NCBI GenBank assembly: GCA_965249035.1
Contig: CBDFKV010000007.1
Location: 620,001 to 684,000 of the forward strand
Source: CBDFKV01 sp965249035
GTDB lineage: Bacteria > Pseudomonadota > Gammaproteobacteria > Arenicellales > Poriferihabitantaceae
Length of the DNA: 64,000 bases
Direction: 5' to 3'
In this document: piece after piece, positions 44,189 through 53,045 of the stretch
Numbering within the stretch: the stretch's first letter is position 1
Layout of the letters: each line of letters starts with the position of its first letter
The notes under the pieces: generated by a model
Told to the model about the DNA's origin: nothing
Databases searched by the model: none
The model's input: only the letters and a program-made list of their open reading frames with translations
Program-made: the position numbers and the translations under genes

Positions 44189-44204
44189 TTCTGGTAAAGA
44201 GCAC

Positions 44205-45260
44205 ATGATGACCACACTATTTGAGCCCGTGCAGTTGGGTGAATTATCCCTGCCTAATCGCATTATCATGTCACCACTCACTCGTTGCCGAGCCAATGAT
44301 GACCGCGTGCCGAATGCGCTAATGGCCGAATACTACACTCAACGTGCCAGCGCTGGCCTGATTATCACCGAAGCAACTTCGGTTGAACCAATGGGGGTGG
44401 GATACCCCAATACGCCAGGGATTTGGTCGAACGCCCAAGTGGAAGGCTGGCAACTAATCACCAACGCTGTGCACCAAGCTGGGGGACGGATAATCTTACA
44501 GCTATGGCACGTCGGCCGGATTTCTCACTCCACCTATTTGAGCGGTGAATTGCCAGTCGCACCCAGTGCGATCGCGCCCGACGGACACGTTAGTTTGATC
44601 ACTCCACGAATTGATTACGAAGTACCCCGCGCTTTGGAGTTAGCCGAAATTCCCGACCTTATCGAAGCGTTCCGCCTAGGCGCAGAGAATGCTAAAAAGG
44701 CGGGGTTTGATGGCGTCGAGGTTCATGGCGCGAATGGTTATCTGTTGGATCAATTCCTGCAAAGCTCGACTAATCTGCGTCAGGATAGATACGGCGGTAG
44801 TCTTGAGAATCGGGCGCGCCTATTACTGGAAGTAAGCGATGCGGCTATTTCGGTTTGGGGTCCAGGCCGAGTGGGTGTCCATTTGGCTCCCCGGTGCGAT
44901 GCGCATACGATGGGCGATGATGATCCAGCGGCGACTTTTGGCTATTGTGCTAAGGCCTTGGGCGAACGCGGTATTGCCTTTATCTTTACCCGCGAACACT
45001 TTAATCAACCAGCGTTGACGCCTTCAATTAAGAAGGCATTCGGCGGGAAAGTGATCGCCAATGAACAATTCAACAAACAGAGCGCCACCCAGACATTACA
45101 AGAGGGCGTCGCTGACGCCATCGCCTTTGGCAAAGACTATATCGCTAACCCGGACTTGGTCGCCCGCCTGCGCCAAAATGCAGCCTTGAATGAACTGGAC
45201 AAAAAAACCATGTATGGCTTCGGTCCAAACGGCTATATCGACTACCCGGCCTTGGAATAA
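44205..45260 (+). CDS. Old Yellow Enzyme family alkene reductase
   Basis: The 351-residue FMN-dependent barrel protein begins LFEPVQLGELSLPNRIIMSPLTRCRA and has QLWHVGRISH (with the His region), the GFDGVEVHGANGYLLDQFL segment and RYGGSLENRARL, all OYE hallmarks. Such enzymes (NemA, XenB, OPR) reduce activated C=C bonds of enones, nitroesters or nitroaromatics with NAD(P)H. Physiological substrate is unknown. It lies 16 bases after the aminotransferase gene. Confidence 0.93.
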   Translation: MMTTLFEPVQLGELSLPNRIIMSPLTRCRANDDRVPNALMAEYYTQRASAGLIITEATSVEPMGVGYPNTPGIWSNAQVEGWQLITNAVHQAGGRIILQLWHVGRISHSTYLSGELPVAPSAIAPDGHVSLITPRIDYEVPRALELAEIPDLIEAFRLGAENAKKAGFDGVEVHGANGYLLDQFLQSSTNLRQDRYGGSLENRARLLLEVSDAAISVWGPGRVGVHLAPRCDAHTMGDDDPAATFGYCAKALGERGIAFIFTREHFNQPALTPSIKKAFGGKVIANEQFNKQSATQTLQEGVADAIAFGKDYIANPDLVARLRQNAALNELDKKTMYGFGPNGYIDYPALE

Positions 45261-45304
45261 TTTGGAGGATGCTTGGCAGGAGGCGCGTAGTGGAAAAGTA
45301 TTGT

Positions 45305-47701
45305 CTAATAAGACGCGCTATACACCAGTTTTCTGATCACCAAAAAGGCCAACACATAACAGGCGATAGCGATACAGAGCGTGATCGTAAAGCCGAATAA
45401 AATAGAAAAAATGACGCTCATAAAGCCGCCAATAACGGTAAATACGCCGTTAATACCCCAGGCCCAAGCAATTGCCTGACGCGCATAGTGGGTATTAGAT
45501 AAGCGCAATACGCCCAGCGGAAAAGCCATCCCCAGAAAGAACGCAATCGGTAGAATCATCAACAAAGTCACGCCGATTCGAATCCACTGTGCTTCCTTAA
45601 GGAATAAATCAATGACCATCGGGTGAATAAACAGGACGATCAATGACGTTAGCAAAATGCCAATAAAGGGCAACTGCCAGCGTCGGGTCGGTGAAATACC
45701 CAATAATTCGGAGGCATAACTTCCAACGCCAGCACCGAGAAGGTAGCCAAATATTACGGTGGTGACGGTATACAGTGGATAGCCAATCAAACGCATAAAT
45801 AAATGCACCGAAACCAGCTCAAACAATATAAAGCCCAAACCTAATAAGGCAAAATACGTGAGCGTTAGTCCCTTATTGGGCCAAGGGTTGCGGCCCACTT
45901 GAGAAAACAACAAAGGAATCAAAATGGTCAGCAAAGCAAATACCGAAGCACCAGCGCTGACCACGTATAAGTGAATCACGTCCATCGGCAAGCCTGCCAT
46001 AATCTGTGAATTCAGCAAGCGCGCGGTAGCGGTATCGAGCAAATTATCCGGGTCGGAATCGATCTTGTGGCGATCCTTGCGGAGCAAATTGAAATACGGG
46101 TGGTCATCCGTCGTCGGCCTTATCTGATAAGGAGCTTGATTGAGGTCAGCTTGAGTTAATTCACCCTGCATCAATCGTTCAAACAGTGGATTACTGTCGG
46201 GATTTAGTGGGTCGACTACCAACCTCGAAGGTCGAAGACGCTGGTTAAGGATATCAATCTCAGGCTGGGTCCAGGGCGAGTTTTTGACCATAAACGTCGG
46301 CAGATTATCTTGCGCGGCAGGTACCACATAAACAACAACATGCTGATAAAAATCGGCCAGTCCCCTCTCTTTCCATGCCGTTGCAGCGGTCGCCAACATG
46401 CGTGGATAAACATGATGGTTGATGTGTAAAACGCCGTCGTCTTTAAGGTGTGAAAAATACTCTAGATAAGCCTCTTTGGTTTGCAAATAAGTAGGGTTTA
46501 CTGCGGTACTCCCAGACGCGATGCTTGAGCTGGTGTGGTTGCTCATAATCTGAATGATGTCGTATTTTTTGTCAGTGGCCCGCAGAAAGCTACGACCCTC
46601 GCCTTTCATCACATTCACTTTAGGGTGATTAAAAACATTACCGGTATACTCGGCGTATTGATTTTTACCCAGATCTACCACGGTACCGACGAGCTCTACA
46701 CCATCAACTGATTTAGCCCCATAAGTCAACGCCGCGGTCATTTCCTGACCACCCGCGCTACCGATAACCAACACGTCTTGATCGGTATCTTGCTTTAAAT
46801 AGTGTGATGCGAGAACAAAATTTCCCCAGAAATGTTCTTGGCTTTTGCCACTTTCAACATCGTCTCGTATCTGTTGAAAGTCACCATTAAACTTATAGAA
46901 ATAGCTGGTTTGGGTACCACTATCATAGGCAATCCACTTATAGCCATAGGGTTCGTCAGGCTTGCGTATTGTATCAATCACATCAATGCGCGCGATCGGG
47001 TCCCAATGGGTCAGTTCTAGCCCTTCTTGATGCTGAAGAATACCGCGCTTATCGGCGTGCAAATCAAGCGATAAATAGTCGTCTTGAGTAAAAGGGAATA
47101 CACATAGAGCAATACCCAAAACCCCCAAAACCCACGCCACTTTAGAGTAGGCAAAAAAGGCAGCGCTGACCAAGGCTAAACCAGCCGCCACCACCAACAA
47201 ACCTTCTGGTGCGATATAGGGAATTAGAGGAATAATCAGCACACAGCCGATAGAGGCACCCACCAAATCATAGAAATATAACTTCTGGATGTCTTTGGAA
47301 TAGCTTGAGAATAAATTGGATAGAACCAAACCACTTAGAAAAAAGGGTAGCGTTATATAAGCTATTGAAAGTAAGACGTTTCGTATGGCTAAATAGGGGG
47401 CTCCTTTGAGCAAGCCAAAATTGAAACGAAAGGTGTCGAGTACGACAAAGGTTCCCAATATCGTGATCGCAAACAGAACTGCCAGCCAGGTCAGGCTATG
47501 GCTCTTTTCACGCGTGACATTGATCGGGAAGAGCGTGGTATAAACGCCTGCCAAGCCCAACGCGAACATCGCTAAAGAAATCACCAAATAGCTAAGATTC
47601 GACGACCATAAAGTATCGTAAATCTTGACCAGGTTGAGTTCAAACAAAAGCGTAGTCATGGCGATAAAAAAGACGCCAAGGCTGATTTTTCGGTTTGTCA
47701 T
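45305..47701 (-). CDS. Polytopic membrane protein with an embedded spermidine-synthase-like domain
   Basis: The 798-residue protein has an N-terminal membrane block of about six to seven helices (1-215), a soluble Rossmann methyltransferase/spermidine-synthase-like domain (about 310-470) with the SAM-binding loop VLVIGSAGGQEMTAAL and VDGVELVGTVVDL, and a second membrane block of about seven helices (570-795). It resembles the membrane-bound spermidine-synthase-like proteins annotated in many bacteria, whose role is not established. Whether it makes polyamines, methylates something or only binds nucleotide is not known. It is a single-gene unit on the minus strand, converging on the OYE gene. 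Confidence 0.8.
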   Translation of the reverse strand: MTNRKISLGVFFIAMTTLLFELNLVKIYDTLWSSNLSYLVISLAMFALGLAGVYTTLFPINVTREKSHSLTWLAVLFAITILGTFVVLDTFRFNFGLLKGAPYLAIRNVLLSIAYITLPFFLSGLVLSNLFSSYSKDIQKLYFYDLVGASIGCVLIIPLIPYIAPEGLLVVAAGLALVSAAFFAYSKVAWVLGVLGIALCVFPFTQDDYLSLDLHADKRGILQHQEGLELTHWDPIARIDVIDTIRKPDEPYGYKWIAYDSGTQTSYFYKFNGDFQQIRDDVESGKSQEHFWGNFVLASHYLKQDTDQDVLVIGSAGGQEMTAALTYGAKSVDGVELVGTVVDLGKNQYAEYTGNVFNHPKVNVMKGEGRSFLRATDKKYDIIQIMSNHTSSSIASGSTAVNPTYLQTKEAYLEYFSHLKDDGVLHINHHVYPRMLATAATAWKERGLADFYQHVVVYVVPAAQDNLPTFMVKNSPWTQPEIDILNQRLRPSRLVVDPLNPDSNPLFERLMQGELTQADLNQAPYQIRPTTDDHPYFNLLRKDRHKIDSDPDNLLDTATARLLNSQIMAGLPMDVIHLYVVSAGASVFALLTILIPLLFSQVGRNPWPNKGLTLTYFALLGLGFILFELVSVHLFMRLIGYPLYTVTTVIFGYLLGAGVGSYASELLGISPTRRWQLPFIGILLTSLIVLFIHPMVIDLFLKEAQWIRIGVTLLMILPIAFFLGMAFPLGVLRLSNTHYARQAIAWAWGINGVFTVIGGFMSVIFSILFGFTITLCIAIACYVLAFLVIRKLVYSASY

Positions 47702-47704
47702 TGA

Positions 47705-47899
47705 GATAAAGGTATTACTTGGTTGTACTTCGATCCGAATCTGACCGACACTGTGCGTTCAGATATCCCCAGGTGGCGCGAAGGGTATCAGATCAACGCA
47801 GCTGAAAAAGCGGTTTTTGGCCAAAAATCTATAGTCTATCGCAACCGAGCATATCAACCTTCCACTTCGGTTTCTAACGACACTCTACTGCTGATCTAA
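47705..47899 (+). pseudogene. Possible C-terminal gene remnant
   Basis: A 64-codon frame is open from after a TGA at 47702 to TAA at 47897-47899, without ATG or ribosome-binding site (a TTG at 47723 is the only alternative). It reads as plausible protein, for example ITWLYFDPNLTDTVRSDIPR then WREGYQINAAEKAVFGQKS, rich in aromatic residues as real proteins are. I do not recognise the family. It sits between two minus-strand transcripts, and could be a truncated relic. Confidence 0.3.
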
Positions 47900-47953
47900 C
47901 GGCTCAACTGCACGCCTATTTTAGCGGAGATCAACGTTATCCAGGCACAGCAA

Positions 47954-49450
47954 TTACGTAACGGTTTGGTTACTCATTTTATCGACACACTCCACCGCTT
48001 GCTGCCATTTTCCAACAAGCGATGTGCGCTGTTGTGCCGACATTGTTGAATCAAAACCTCGGTCTTTCTGCCATAGGGCGCTAAGCGCTTGTTTGGATTC
48101 AAATAGGCCGACTTGAAGGCCTGCCAGATAGGCAGCACCTAGAGCGGTGGTTTCGGTGATTTTTGGGCGCTCTACTGTGATGTTCAACACATCAGCCAGC
48201 ATTTGGCACAGCCAATTATTGTTGACCATGCCACCATCAACTCGTAAGGTATCCAGCGACCGTTCTGAATCTTTAATCATGGCATCGACCAAGTCGTTGG
48301 TTTGATAGCAGACCGACTCCAGCGCAGCACGAACCAATTCGGCAGGCCCGGTATCACGGGTCAAACCAAACAACGCCCCTCTTGCGTGTGGGTTCCAGTG
48401 TGGCGCTCCCAATCCAACAAAGGCGGGCACCATATAAACACCACCATTGTCTTCAAGACTATCAGCCAATGCTTCCGACGCACTGGCGTGGTTGACTAAT
48501 TTGAGCTGGTCGCGCAACCATTGGATGGCCGCCCCGGCAACGAAAATTGACCCTTCGAGCGCATAAGTCGTTTTGCCGTTGAGTCGATAGGCAACCGTAG
48601 TTAACAAGCCATTATTCGATACGACCGCTTTATCGCCGGTGTTCATCATCGCGAAACAACCCGTGCCATAAGTGCTTTTAATCATGCCGGGCTTAAAGCA
48701 ACACTGGCCAATAGTGGCCGCTTGTTGATCTCCCGCTACACCCGCTATCGGCGCCTCGACCCCTATCGCACGCTTGCTCGAAAACCCATAATCAGCCGCA
48801 CTATCGCGCACGTCGGGTAACAGTGATGCAGGAACTTTAAATAGTTCCAATAACTCTTGATCCCAAGATTGTGTATGGATATTAAACAACAGGGTACGTG
48901 ATGCATTGCTGGCGTCAGTTGCGTGTACCCTACCCTCGGTAAGCCTCCAGATGAGAAAACTATCTACTGTCCCACAAGCAAGCTCACCCGCTTCTGCACG
49001 CTCTCTCGCACCGTCTACGTTATCTAAGATCCAGGCAATTTTGGTCGCTGAAAAATACGGGTCCAGCACCAGACCCGTTTTATCTTTGACCATTTGCTCA
49101 TGCCCTTGATCAATATAGTCTTGGCAAATGTCGGCTGTTCTACGGTCTTGCCAAACGATGGCTCGATGAATGACATCACCGCTTGAACGTTCCCAAACTA
49201 TTGTGGTTTCGCGCTGATTAGTAATCCCAATCGCTGCGATGGAATCGCCTTCGCTGGCAGCCAAGACTTGCCGACACACCGCTTCGGTGGAATCCCATAT
49301 TTCGTTGGCATCGTGTTCGACCCAGCCCGAGTGTGGAAAATACTGCTTGAACTCCCGCTGGGCGGTATTCTGGATTCTGCCCAATCGGTCAAACGTAATG
49401 GCGCGCGAGCTGGTCGTGCCCTGATCAATGCTAAGAATTAACTCTTTCAT
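47954..49450 (-). CDS. glpK: Glycerol kinase
   Basis: The 498-residue FGGY kinase begins KELILSIDQGTTSSRAITFDR and contains WVEHDANEIWDS, GITNQRETTIVWER, MIKSTYGTGCFAMMNTGD and LRVDGGMVNNNWLCQ, all diagnostic of GlpK. It traps glycerol as glycerol 3-phosphate, the substrate of GlpD encoded 10 bases upstream. As last gene of the minus-strand glycerol operon, it completes transport-phosphorylation-oxidation in one unit. Confidence 0.97.
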   Translation of the reverse strand: MKELILSIDQGTTSSRAITFDRLGRIQNTAQREFKQYFPHSGWVEHDANEIWDSTEAVCRQVLAASEGDSIAAIGITNQRETTIVWERSSGDVIHRAIVWQDRRTADICQDYIDQGHEQMVKDKTGLVLDPYFSATKIAWILDNVDGARERAEAGELACGTVDSFLIWRLTEGRVHATDASNASRTLLFNIHTQSWDQELLELFKVPASLLPDVRDSAADYGFSSKRAIGVEAPIAGVAGDQQAATIGQCCFKPGMIKSTYGTGCFAMMNTGDKAVVSNNGLLTTVAYRLNGKTTYALEGSIFVAGAAIQWLRDQLKLVNHASASEALADSLEDNGGVYMVPAFVGLGAPHWNPHARGALFGLTRDTGPAELVRAALESVCYQTNDLVDAMIKDSERSLDTLRVDGGMVNNNWLCQMLADVLNITVERPKITETTALGAAYLAGLQVGLFESKQALSALWQKDRGFDSTMSAQQRTSLVGKWQQAVECVDKMSNQTVT

Positions 49451-49460
49451 TTGTCTGTTT

Positions 49461-51023
49461 TTATCGTTTAGCTAAGCCATTATCGAGGCTACGTAACCAG
49501 TTTGCTAGCTGTTCAACTGCGGCGGTATCAAGTTTCAAGCCCTTTTTGCTACGACGCCACAGTATATCGTCGGTGGTTTCTGCCCACTCATGCTCAACTA
49601 GATAAGCAACTTCACAGGCGTATAAGCCTCCGCCAAAGTAGGCTCCCAAATCATCCTTTTGATGACAGTCCTCGAGTATCGTATGAATGTCCAAGCCGTA
49701 ATTTCGACAATAGTCGATGACGATAGCGCGATCCAACCAACCATAGTGGTGTTCGCACTCCGCCAAAAAACGCGCGAAATCCCCATTGACGATATCGCCA
49801 CCCGGCAAGGGACTGGCTCCCGTCCACGGGTCATCCTCACAATCGAGGATCGGCTGTAATAAATCCATCACTTCTTCACCTAGCTTACGGTAAGTCGTGA
49901 TTTTGCCGCCGTAGACCGAAACAATCGGCGCTCCCTGGGTATCCAAATGTAATTCGTGCTCGCGCGATATTTTACTAATATTGTCAGAAGCGTCGTTAAA
50001 CAACGGACGCACACCCGAATAGCTCCACACGACTTGATTCTTGTTAATCGGCTGTTGGAAATAGTCGCTAACTGCCGCGCAGATATAATCGATTTCAGCG
50101 TCATTAATACTGACTTGATCAAGATCCCCTTGAAAATCGAGATCGGTGGTGCCTAGTAAAGTAAAATCTTGTTCGAACGGGATCGCAAATAAAATACGTC
50201 CATCGTGGTGTTGAAAAATATAAGGGTAATCATGATTAAACAGTTTTTTAACGACAACATGGCTACCTTTAACATGGCGAATGGATCGCTTAGAGGATTG
50301 GGTAGAATATAGACCCAGCGTCTTTTCCACCCACGGACCAGACGCATTAACGACCGCCGCCGCCGTGGTTTTTTCAAGTGTGCCTGTGCGGCTATTCTTT
50401 AGTGTTATTTCCCAGTAATTGTCTTTTCGATCTAGCTGCACACATTCAGTACGAGTGAGCACTGTAGCACCGTGGTTGGCGGCATCGCGCGCATTCAAAA
50501 CCACTAACCGAGCATCCTGTACCCAGCAATCAGAATATTCGAAGGCATGGGAGAACTCCTTCTTTAAGGGTGCTCCTGCGGTATGTCGAGCCAGATTGAC
50601 CCCACGAGATTTAGGCAACAATTTGCGCCCACCAATATGGTCATATAAAAACAGCCCTGCTCGCAACAACCAACGCGGTCTTAGTGCGCTGTGGTGCGGC
50701 AAAATAAACCGCAGCGGCCAAATGATATGTGGCGCGATACCGAGTAAAACTTCGCGCTCCTTTAGCGCCTGTCGAACCAGCGAAAAATCATAGTGCTCCA
50801 AATAGCGTAAACCGCCGTGAATCAGCTTGGTGCTGGACGATGAGGTATGCGCAGCCAAGTCATCTTTTTCGCATAGGAGCACATTCAAACCACGACCAGA
50901 AGCATCACGGGCAACTCCGCTGCCATTAATGCCGCCCCCAATGACCACCAGGTCGTACTCGACATTAGGGTCTTTTGCGCTGTGTTGAGGGCCCTCCATT
51001 TCGACATGTTCACGGTCATTCAT
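49461..51023 (-). CDS. glpD: Aerobic glycerol-3-phosphate dehydrogenase
   Basis: The 520-residue flavoprotein has the FAD-binding motif YDLVVIGGGINGSGVARDA (23-41) and SSSSTKLIHGGLRYLEHYDFSLVRQALKERE, PLRFILPHH, RPLFNDASDN and YGGKITTYRKLGEEV, all typical of GlpD. It oxidises glycerol 3-phosphate to dihydroxyacetone phosphate and reduces ubiquinone at the membrane. It lies 10 bases before glpK and 22 bases after the DUF2160 gene. Confidence 0.97.
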   Translation of the reverse strand: MNDREHVEMEGPQHSAKDPNVEYDLVVIGGGINGSGVARDASGRGLNVLLCEKDDLAAHTSSSSTKLIHGGLRYLEHYDFSLVRQALKEREVLLGIAPHIIWPLRFILPHHSALRPRWLLRAGLFLYDHIGGRKLLPKSRGVNLARHTAGAPLKKEFSHAFEYSDCWVQDARLVVLNARDAANHGATVLTRTECVQLDRKDNYWEITLKNSRTGTLEKTTAAAVVNASGPWVEKTLGLYSTQSSKRSIRHVKGSHVVVKKLFNHDYPYIFQHHDGRILFAIPFEQDFTLLGTTDLDFQGDLDQVSINDAEIDYICAAVSDYFQQPINKNQVVWSYSGVRPLFNDASDNISKISREHELHLDTQGAPIVSVYGGKITTYRKLGEEVMDLLQPILDCEDDPWTGASPLPGGDIVNGDFARFLAECEHHYGWLDRAIVIDYCRNYGLDIHTILEDCHQKDDLGAYFGGGLYACEVAYLVEHEWAETTDDILWRRSKKGLKLDTAAVEQLANWLRSLDNGLAKR

Positions 51024-51045
51024 TAGTCATCCCCTTTAAACTGTC

Positions 51046-51330
51046 CTATACCCATTTAAAAACGACCACGCTGTAAATAACAGAAATAAACAAGGGACCG
51101 TACAACGGCGTACCAAAAAAGCCTAGCCAGCCCAAAAATATAAATATGCTGCCCAATATGGAGATGAATAGCCGGTCACCACGGGTTGTATCCAATCCCA
51201 ATATGCCGCGACGTGGATTACCTCCGGGTGAGTAGTGTTCCCATACCGCCATCGCTAACAAGCACAGCAAAATGAACAAAAAGAACGCAGCTGTGGGCCA
51301 TGTCCACGCCATCCAGGATAAGTCAATCAT
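51046..51330 (-). CDS. glpU: DUF2160 small membrane protein of the glycerol ABC transporter (GlpU type)
   Basis: The 94-residue protein has an N-terminal helix (WTWPTAAFFLFILLCLLAMAVWE), a conserved polar loop EHYSPGGNPRRGILGLDTTRGDRLFIS and two further helices. This is the DUF2160 family found only beside glycerol ABC importer genes in alpha- and gammaproteobacteria; in Rhizobium it corresponds to glpU of the glpSTPQUV operon. Its exact contribution is unknown. It lies between the second permease and glpD. Confidence 0.88.
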   Translation of the reverse strand: MIDLSWMAWTWPTAAFFLFILLCLLAMAVWEHYSPGGNPRRGILGLDTTRGDRLFISILGSIFIFLGWLGFFGTPLYGPLFISVIYSVVVFKWV

Positions 51331-51368
51331 CTCTATTCCTCATAGCCAAGCACTGCCTTAACACGCAC

Positions 51369-52169
51369 CTACACTCGTCCAAGGGCAAATCCCTTGGCAA
51401 TGTGATTACGCACAAAATAGATAACGAATGCGCCCGGGATGATCGTCAAAGTGCCCGCGGCCGCCAGCAGCCCCAACTCGTAACCGGCAGTGCTGGCTGT
51501 TCGCGTCATGGTCGCGGCGATGGGTTTGGCGTAAACCGAAGTCAGGGTTTTTGCTAATAGCAGTTCCACCCACGAATACATAAAGCAAAAGAAGGCAACC
51601 ACACCGATCCCCGCCGCGATTGTAGGAATGAATATCTTGACGAAAAAATGTGAAAACGAATAGCCATCTAGAAACGCCGTTTCATCCAGCTCTTTCGGGA
51701 CACCTGACATAAAGCCTTCCAATATCCAAACTGCCAAGGGAATATTAAATAGGCAATGCGCCAATGCGACCGCAATGTGCGTATCGAACAAGCCGACTGC
51801 AGAGTAAAGCTGGAAAAAAGGCAAGGCGAAAACGGCCGCGGGTGCCATGCGATTGGTGAGTAACCAAAAGAACAGATGCTTATCACCCAAAAACCGATAC
51901 CGTGAGAATGCGTAAGCTGCGGGTAACGCCACCAATAAGGAAATCACCGTGTTCATGACCACATAGGTAATTGAGTTCAGATAGCCGTTGTACCAAGTGG
52001 GATCAGTAAATATTTTCTGATAGTTGGCCAGAGTGAATTCTTGCGGCCACAACGAAAACACACCCAGAATCTCATTGGTCGTTTTAAACGACATATTGAT
52101 CAACCAATAGATCGGCAGCATCAAAAAGATAATGTAGATGATCGGCAATAGGGATTTAAATTTGGTCAT
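51369..52169 (-). CDS. glpQ: Glycerol ABC transporter permease (GlpQ type)
   Basis: The 266-residue carbohydrate-type permease has six helices, with the EAA-like loop at KELDETAFLDGYSFSHFFVKIFIPTIAAGIGV (about 160-190). It belongs to the MalG-like group. It starts 2 bases after the preceding permease gene, so the two permeases are surely co-translated and form the heterodimeric channel. Position in a glycerol-type operon with two different ATPases matches the characterised rhizobial glycerol importer. Confidence 0.92.
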   Translation of the reverse strand: MTKFKSLLPIIYIIFLMLPIYWLINMSFKTTNEILGVFSLWPQEFTLANYQKIFTDPTWYNGYLNSITYVVMNTVISLLVALPAAYAFSRYRFLGDKHLFFWLLTNRMAPAAVFALPFFQLYSAVGLFDTHIAVALAHCLFNIPLAVWILEGFMSGVPKELDETAFLDGYSFSHFFVKIFIPTIAAGIGVVAFFCFMYSWVELLLAKTLTSVYAKPIAATMTRTASTAGYELGLLAAAGTLTIIPGAFVIYFVRNHIAKGFALGRV

Positions 52170-52171
52170 GA

Positions 52172-53035
52172 TTAATCCTCGTTACGCATCATCAGCGTGT
52201 AAAAAACCCAACTAACTAACAGCACCACGAAGAAATAGATCAAAGACATGGCCGCAGCCGGGCCTAAATCGAACTGCCCTAAAGCAACTTTGACTAAATC
52301 AATCGATAAAAAGGTGGTGGTATTCCCCGGCCCGCCGCCGGTCAGTACAAAGGGTTCGGTATAAATCATGAAACTATCCATGAATCGCAGCAATATCGCG
52401 ATGGTCAGGACGCGTTTCATTTTCGGCAATTGTATCCGCCAAAACACCGCCCAATTGCTAGCGCCATCAATCTTTGCCGCTTGATAAAAAGCATCTGGAA
52501 TGGAGCAGACGCCCGCATAAGCCAGCAAAACCACCAGTGATGTCCAGTGCCAAACATCCATCATTACCGTGGTTATCCATGCGGCGGTCGGTTGCTGGGT
52601 AAAATTATAGTCAATCCCCAGCGCATTAATGCTACGGCCCAATAGGCCGATATCAGGTAGCGCAAAAATATTCCACATCGCACCCACCACATTCCAAGGA
52701 ATTAACAAGGGTAAAGCCATCAAAACCAGACATACCGAGACCCAAGGACCCTTCCTTGGCATCGCCAAGGCAACCGCAATCCCTAGTGGAATTTCAATCG
52801 CCAGGATCATGCCAGTAAAAGCCAATTGACGAAGAAATGCCGCATGGAATCGTTCCGAATTTAGAACCTCCTCGAACCATCTCACCCCTTCCCAAAAAAA
52901 CACATTATTGCCAAACGTTTCCTGCACTGAGTAGTTCACTACCGTCATCAACGGGATCAGTGCATTAAAAGCGACCAGCAAAACAACGGGGATCACAAAA
53001 AACCAGGCTTTCTGATTAGTGGTTTTATTAATCAT
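52172..53035 (-). CDS. glpP: Glycerol ABC transporter permease (GlpP type)
   Basis: The start at 53035 (MINKTTNQKAWFFVIPVVLL) has GAGG upstream and leaves a 10-base gap after the ATPase gene; the longer frame from 53095 would overlap it by 50 bases. The 287-residue protein is a MalF-like permease with six helices and the EAA loop at IPDAFYQAAKIDGASNWAVFWRIQLPKMKRVL (about 186-217). It pairs with the permease encoded next in the operon. Confidence 0.92.
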   Translation of the reverse strand: MINKTTNQKAWFFVIPVVLLVAFNALIPLMTVVNYSVQETFGNNVFFWEGVRWFEEVLNSERFHAAFLRQLAFTGMILAIEIPLGIAVALAMPRKGPWVSVCLVLMALPLLIPWNVVGAMWNIFALPDIGLLGRSINALGIDYNFTQQPTAAWITTVMMDVWHWTSLVVLLAYAGVCSIPDAFYQAAKIDGASNWAVFWRIQLPKMKRVLTIAILLRFMDSFMIYTEPFVLTGGGPGNTTTFLSIDLVKVALGQFDLGPAAAMSLIYFFVVLLVSWVFYTLMMRNED

Positions 53036-53045
53036 AATAGGGGCC

